DNA of 17,078 bases. It comes from an uncultured Peptococcaceae bacterium. Its GTDB lineage: Bacteria > Bacillota > Desulfitobacteriia > Desulfitobacteriales > Syntrophobotulaceae. The notes under the pieces are model-generated. The model ran no database searches, had not been told where the DNA came from, and saw nothing but the letters and a program-made list of their open reading frames with translations. The stretch covers positions 1 to 17,078 of the forward strand of contig CALBJS010000109.1 in assembly GCA_937892995.1 (NCBI GenBank). The letters are read 5' to 3'. A program made the translations under genes and the position numbers. Positions 14,455 to 17,078 of the stretch are shown one piece after another. Position 1 is the stretch's first letter. Each line of letters opens with the position of its first letter.

Positions 14455-14520
14455 ATAATACGATGAATGTATAACATTCTAAATAATATACTGATAGTGT
14501 TGTTTTGTCTATCGTATTAT
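14455..14520. repeat. nested inverted repeats between ferredoxin gene and spo0A
   Basis: Perfect 10-bp arms ATAATACGAT (14455-14464) and ATCGTATTAT (14511-14520) bracket 46 bases. Immediately inside the left arm is a second perfect palindrome, GAATGT-ATA-ACATTC (14465-14479). No T-tract follows on either strand, so it is not an ordinary terminator. It could be an operator, a structured RNA or a very small inserted element. I see no gene in the rest of 14265-14546. Confidence 0.45.
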
Positions 14521-14546
14521 CTAATTGTAGGAAAATTGGGAGTATC

Positions 14547-14735
14547 TTAACTAAGGATAATTGCCTCTGTAGGGCAACTTTCAGCAGCTTCTTGGGCAGA
14601 GTCTTCCAGTTCTTGAGGAACCTGTTCCTTTGCTGCTATTGCTAAACCATCTTCATCCATCTCGAATATTTCTGGACATATAGAAGGACATAGCCCACAT
14701 CCTATGCAGGCATCTTTTTCTACATGAGCAATCAT
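14547..14735 (-). CDS. [4Fe-4S] ferredoxin, single cluster
   Basis: Small soluble electron carrier. The 62-residue product has C-x2-C-x2-C-x3-C-P (Cys10, 13, 16, 20: CIGCGLCPSICP) and a lone CP near the end (SCPTEAI, Cys54). That is the pattern of mono-cluster ferredoxins such as those of Moorella and thermophilic bacilli, where Cys10, 13, 16 and 54 hold the cluster. The second-cluster cysteines are absent (DSAQEAAES instead). The chain is acidic, as usual. ATG 14735 is preferred because GAGGTGA ends five bases upstream; the GTG at 14744 would lie inside that SD. Partner enzymes are not encoded nearby. Confidence 0.92.
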   Translation of the reverse strand: MIAHVEKDACIGCGLCPSICPEIFEMDEDGLAIAAKEQVPQELEDSAQEAAESCPTEAIILS

Positions 14736-14791
14736 ATTATTCACCTCAATTTACTTTTTTAGTATTCTGCCCTGTAGTTTCTGAAGATATA

Positions 14792-15220
14792 CTATTCTCC
14801 TGAAATACAATTAATTGAGGTTATTAGCCATCCTTTCTCAGTTTGTTCTACATTGACTAGATAATCATTCTCTTGTTTTTTATCAATAACAGAGCCTAGA
14901 GTAATTTTTGCTAAAAATATATTTTTTTTAGTAGTAAGCTCTATACTCACTTTTTGAATGCTTAAAAGAGGTTTTTCAGTTAATAGTTTTTCGAGATCGA
15001 CATGATCTCTTCTAGCTTTTAAGGTTGTCATCTCTGAGGCTAACTCAAACTGTCTGTAATCTAATCTTTTCCAATAATTTTTTACTAAACTATAAGAGTT
15101 AAAAGTATACTCTCCTCGAGACATAGCTGAGGCAGCAGCTTCAGGTTTTTGCCACCAAAAAATCATCCCAATGAATAATACACTGAAAACTATAATAAAA
15201 AAGCGACGGTTAAATAACAT
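14792..15220 (-). CDS. membrane-anchored exported protein of unknown function
   Basis: The 142-residue product starts with a basic stretch (MLFNRRF) and one hydrophobic segment (about 8-22), followed by WWQKPEAAASAMSRG, so it is exported and either anchored or cleaved. The outer domain starts with helical residues (SYSLVKNYWKRLDYRQFELASEM) and ends with beta-like alternation (VSIELTTKKNIFLAKITLGS, DYLVNVEQTEKGWLITSI). This is reminiscent of small NTF2-like or DUF4829-type extracytoplasmic domains, but I do not assign a family. It follows spoVM by 68 bases. Its SD (AGGAGGG, next to ATG 15220) is inside a perfect 12-bp hairpin, so translation is likely restrained unless the hairpin opens. A sporulation role is a guess from position. 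Confidence 0.75.
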   Translation of the reverse strand: MLFNRRFFIIVFSVLFIGMIFWWQKPEAAASAMSRGEYTFNSYSLVKNYWKRLDYRQFELASEMTTLKARRDHVDLEKLLTEKPLLSIQKVSIELTTKKNIFLAKITLGSVIDKKQENDYLVNVEQTEKGWLITSINCISGE

Positions 15221-15221
15221 A

Positions 15222-15265
15222 ATTTCCCTCCTAAAGATCTTTTACTATATAAATAGGAGGGAAAT
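15222..15265 (-). promoter_or_regulatory. leader hairpin sequestering the SD of the 14792-15220 gene
   Basis: In the minus-strand RNA, ATTTCCCTCCTA (15265-15254) pairs perfectly over 12 bp with TAGGAGGGAAAT (15233-15222), which contains the whole Shine-Dalgarno sequence of the gene starting at 15220. The 20-nt loop contains a further palindrome, AAAGATCTTT, overlapping its edge (15233-15242). There is no T-tract after the stem, so it is not a terminator. Translational control is inferred. Confidence 0.65.
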
Positions 15266-15288
15266 ACCAAATTCATGTCTGTATTAAT

Positions 15289-15360
15289 TTATTTATTCTT
15301 AAATACCTTTTTTAAAAAACTAAGTACTGGCTGAGGCAGCCGGATGTAGTAAATTTTCAT
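15289..15360 (-). CDS. spoVM: SpoVM-like sporulation peptide, 23 residues
   Basis: SpoVM is a tiny amphipathic peptide that sits on the curved forespore membrane and recruits SpoIVA to build the coat base. This product opens MKIYYIRLPQP and ends SFLKKVFKNK. The Bacillus peptide of 26 residues opens MKFYTIKLPKF, so Met-Lys, Tyr4, Ile6, a basic residue 7, Leu8 and Pro9 are kept, followed by an amphipathic basic helix; Pro9 is needed for membrane positioning in Bacillus. AGGGGGGAG lies just upstream of the ATG. A sigma-E-like promoter ends about 35 bases upstream, as expected for spoVM. The gene sits between a 115-residue helical protein gene and a membrane-anchored protein gene. The shortness limits certainty, but motif, SD and promoter agree. 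Confidence 0.78.
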   Translation of the reverse strand: MKIYYIRLPQPVLSFLKKVFKNK

Positions 15361-15394
15361 ACATTCTCCCCCCTAAAAATAACCTTCTAACAAT

Positions 15395-15424
15395 AATTTA
15401 TGCACCATGTTTGAATTATACGAC
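15395..15424 (-). promoter_or_regulatory. sigma-E-like promoter of spoVM
   Basis: On the minus strand GTCGTATA (15424-15417) and CATAAATT (15402-15395) are separated by 14 bases. Against the Bacillus sigma-E consensus (GTMATATT, 13-15 bases, CATACAHT) they match six of eight and seven of eight positions. The element overlaps the end of the upstream gene and would start RNA about 28 bases before spoVM. Confidence 0.5.
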
Positions 15425-15763
15425 GTAGTAATTATTAACAGCTTCTTCGAGTTGTTTAACTAATGACACTTCTTCTGCGGTTTTGGCGGAGAAGTATAGT
15501 TTCCCTACTATGGCTGTTAACATCTTAATTACGTCTTCAAAGACTAATTTGTCTTTGAGTGCTAACTTTTCACTGGTCTCAATCATAGCAATACCAAATT
15601 GATGACCAACACCTTCCTTCATCATCTTGGTACATGTCTTCCCTAAAAGCTTCATTACGAGTGCCGCTTCTTGAGTATCTAGCTGTCTAACGGCATCCAG
15701 CGTTGTATTTAACCCCTGAACGATCCGTACCCCAATGTTGGACCAATCTATCGGCTGACCCAT
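15416..15763 (-). CDS. unrecognised 115-residue helical protein
   Basis: I do not recognise this family. The product is predicted almost wholly helical, without signal peptide or membrane span. It starts MGQPIDWSNIGVRIVQGL and includes LDTQEAALVMKLLGKT, then MKEGVGHQFGIAMIE, then LVFEDVIKMLTAIVGKLYFS, ending EEAVNNYYVV. The pattern suggests a compact soluble bundle. AAGGGGGGAG upstream of ATG 15763 is a strong SD and supports a real, well-translated gene. It directly precedes spoVM on the same strand and contains part of its probable promoter, so a sporulation-linked role is possible but unproven. Confidence 0.72.
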   Translation of the reverse strand: MGQPIDWSNIGVRIVQGLNTTLDAVRQLDTQEAALVMKLLGKTCTKMMKEGVGHQFGIAMIETSEKLALKDKLVFEDVIKMLTAIVGKLYFSAKTAEEVSLVKQLEEAVNNYYVV

Positions 15764-15788
15764 TTTTTTACTCCCCCCTTAATGATAA

Positions 15789-15818
15789 TCACCTGTGCCT
15801 TACTATATGCTCAGGTGA
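15789..15818 (-). repeat. inverted repeat between pssA and the 115-residue gene, possible weak terminator
   Basis: Perfect 7-bp arms TCACCTG (15789-15795) and CAGGTGA (15812-15818) flank 16 bases. On the minus strand the stem is followed by TTATCATT, a poor T-tract. It may end the pssA transcript or serve as an operator for the next gene. Confidence 0.35.
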
Positions 15819-15860
15819 CAAAAGGGGTGAAATCTATCTTGGCAGTTATTACATAAGTTA

Positions 15861-16388
15861 TTATTTTCCGAGTTTCGGTACTTGGAGTGATGAAACCATC
15901 AGGAACCCCAAAACTAACATACAAATCGGATATGCTTGCCAAGGAATCCTGTCTATAAATAATAAGAGTAAGGCCATGAAACCTCCTGCAAAAGTAATCG
16001 GAACACCGACGAAATAATCAGTACTGCAGAGAATGTTAAATCTTGCTAAACGAACTGCTCCGCACATAGCAAAAAAAGCTGAAACCCAGATTCCCCAGAA
16101 AGGCCAAGATATTTGGTAAACAAAGACGTAAATAAGAACTGCAGGTGCCAAACCAAAAGATATGACGTCACTCAAAGAATCCAGTTCCTTTCCGAAATCG
16201 GAATTTGCTTTAAACTTCCTGGCAACTTTACCATCTAGAGAATCCATAAGAACTGAAAGCATTATCATTGCCGAAGCAAGGCGTAAAACGTTCTCAAAAG
16301 CAAATATTATTGCGAGGAATCCAAATAGTAAATTAGCTAGTGTAAAAATACATGGCAAGATCGTTGAATTTAAGGTTTTAAATTTCAT
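15861..16388 (-). CDS. pssA: CDP-diacylglycerol-serine O-phosphatidyltransferase
   Basis: PssA makes phosphatidylserine from CDP-diacylglycerol and serine in the membrane, the step before phosphatidylethanolamine. The 175-residue product has the CDP-alcohol phosphotransferase signature D-G-x2-A-R-x8-G-x3-D-x3-D at residues 52-74 (Asp52, Gly53, Ala56, Arg57, Gly66, Asp70, Asp74), with Asp49 just before it. About six hydrophobic spans surround it, as in the short Gram-positive PssA type. The RLARFNI segment after the fourth span and the serine-type LDSLSD context favour PssA over PgsA. The ATG at 16388 has GGAGAG about 11 bases upstream. The decarboxylase gene psd is not visible next to it. Confidence 0.93.
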   Translation of the reverse strand: MKFKTLNSTILPCIFTLANLLFGFLAIIFAFENVLRLASAMIMLSVLMDSLDGKVARKFKANSDFGKELDSLSDVISFGLAPAVLIYVFVYQISWPFWGIWVSAFFAMCGAVRLARFNILCSTDYFVGVPITFAGGFMALLLLFIDRIPWQAYPICMLVLGFLMVSSLQVPKLGK

Positions 16389-16595
16389 TAATTATTTCAC
16401 TCTCCTGATGACAGTATCTTTCGAGCACATTGGCCGGAAGTTCCTGATCCAATGTCTTTACTTCTGCTTATTACAGATAAAGATTAATCAATATATTTAT
16501 GATTTAATTATTGTTATTATAATCAGGACTGTGGAATCTGTCCATCTTCAAATAAATAATCAGTTTTCTTAACTTGCTAACCTAATACAATAATA

Positions 16596-17078
16596 CTACA
16601 CCCAGTCTCCAACTTGGGCTATAAGATTTTCGGAACTCCCTTGAAAATACGACAAAATAGGTAAAGATTTTAAGAAATACTTACCATAATATTTTTTGAG
16701 AATTCGATCATCTAACAAAATCACAACACCTCTATCATCTTTAGTCCTGATAAGTCGTCCAAATCCTTGTTTAAAACGAATTATTGCTTCAGGTAAGTAT
16801 AACTCATAAAATGGATTTTGCCCCCGACTTTCGAGAAGACGTGCTTTAGCTTCTAAAATAGGCGAATCAGGAGGCCAAAAAGGTAGCTTAGTCATAATTA
16901 CACATTTTAGACTTTCTCCAGGTATATCTATACCTTCCCAAAAGCTACTAGTACCTAAAAGGATACTTTGCTTATTTTCTATAAAGTCCTGGAGAAGTGC
17001 ATCCCTCGCCCCATCTATCCCTTGGGCAAGGATTTTAATTCGAGAATTAATCAAATTACGTTGTAATTGAAAATGTAC
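16596..17078 (-). CDS. DinG-type ATP-dependent helicase, C-terminal part (5' end outside window)
   Basis: Only the last 160 codons are present; the frame is open to the window edge, so the start lies beyond 17078. The segment is the second RecA-like lobe of an XPD/DinG superfamily 2 helicase: ILLGTSSFWEGIDIPG (motif V region), KLPFWPPDSPI, and QGFGRLIRTKDDRGVVIL followed by DDRI (motif VI with the arginine fingers). DinG-type enzymes unwind DNA in repair and replication. In Bacillota the family also includes forms with an N-terminal exonuclease domain, which cannot be judged here, nor can the iron-sulphur cysteines of the first lobe. The stop TAG is at 16598-16596. It precedes pssA by about 200 bases on the same strand, a stretch in which I see no convincing gene. 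Confidence 0.9.
   Translation of the reverse strand, partial: VHFQLQRNLINSRIKILAQGIDGARDALLQDFIENKQSILLGTSSFWEGIDIPGESLKCVIMTKLPFWPPDSPILEAKARLLESRGQNPFYELYLPEAIIRFKQGFGRLIRTKDDRGVVILLDDRILKKYYGKYFLKSLPILSYFQGSSENLIAQVGDWV

Noticed and set aside
15275..15334. 19-codon plus-strand frame (MSVLIYLFLNTFF...) preceded by AGGAGGG
   Set aside because: It is antisense to spoVM, and the SD-like sequence is the complementary arm of the 15222-15265 hairpin, about 13 bases from the ATG. The minus-strand reading explains the region better.
16380..16455. Short minus-strand frame (LDQELPANVLERY...) overlapping the start of pssA
   Set aside because: Only about 24 codons after a possible TTG, no convincing SD, and no family resemblance I can support; considered and dropped as a phosphatidylserine decarboxylase fragment.
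1..17078. CRISPR arrays, prophage, toxin-antitoxin or defence genes
   Set aside because: I saw no regularly spaced repeats and no recognisable phage, defence or toxin genes on either strand.

Overview
The window looks like chromosome from an A+T-rich, endospore-forming Bacillota (Clostridia-type, probably near the Peptococcaceae/Desulfitobacterium group; the exact taxon is an inference). It carries Spo0A, a PdaB-like sporulation deacetylase and a 23-residue SpoVM-like peptide. It also has a Gram-positive GSI-alpha glutamine synthetase, strong AGGAGG-type ribosome binding sites, and several genes starting with TTG or GTG.

Layout. At the left, panB (minus strand) has an AT-rich terminator and, upstream, two TGTG-type palindromes, one a near-perfect CRP/FNR-family site. 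Next come the wreck of an IS110-family transposase (1176-1354) and a small TIGR04086-type membrane protein gene on the plus strand. A minus-strand block then reads DnaA-like AAA+ protein, pfkA, a large FtsA-like ATPase, lgt. Two of its four genes are broken as written: pfkA has a one-base deletion inside the codons for its ATP-binding GGDGS motif, and lgt keeps only its first and last membrane regions. glnA (with terminator), an unrecognised 177-residue gene and a TPR protein follow on the same strand.

In the middle, a small membrane protein gene and the pdaB-like gene lie on the plus strand. The pdaB-like gene converges on a YitT-family gene so closely that their stop codons overlap. A tRNA-Arg(CCG) with its own promoter has a terminator lying partly inside the 3' end of the convergent tmk. 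tmk encodes a thymidylate kinase with Ile in place of the P-loop Lys. spo0A follows, with a Spo0A-box-like site beside a TATAAT element, then about 280 bases of intergenic DNA with nested inverted repeats.

The right part, all minus strand, holds a mono-cluster ferredoxin, a membrane-anchored protein of unknown function, spoVM, a 115-residue helical protein, pssA and the C-terminal part of a DinG-type helicase running off the edge. spoVM is preceded by a good sigma-E-like promoter. The next gene downstream has its Shine-Dalgarno sequence buried in a perfect 12-bp hairpin.

How the genes fit together: sporulation (spo0A, spoVM, pdaB-like), envelope synthesis (pssA, the lgt remnant, FtsA-like) and core metabolism (panB, pfkA, glnA, tmk). 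I see no CRISPR array, prophage or defence system. The most unusual items are the free-standing DnaA paralogue, the FtsA-like protein with a tandem beta-grasp-like tail, the SD-sequestering hairpin after spoVM, and the erosion of pfkA, lgt and the IS110 copy within about 4.3 kb.
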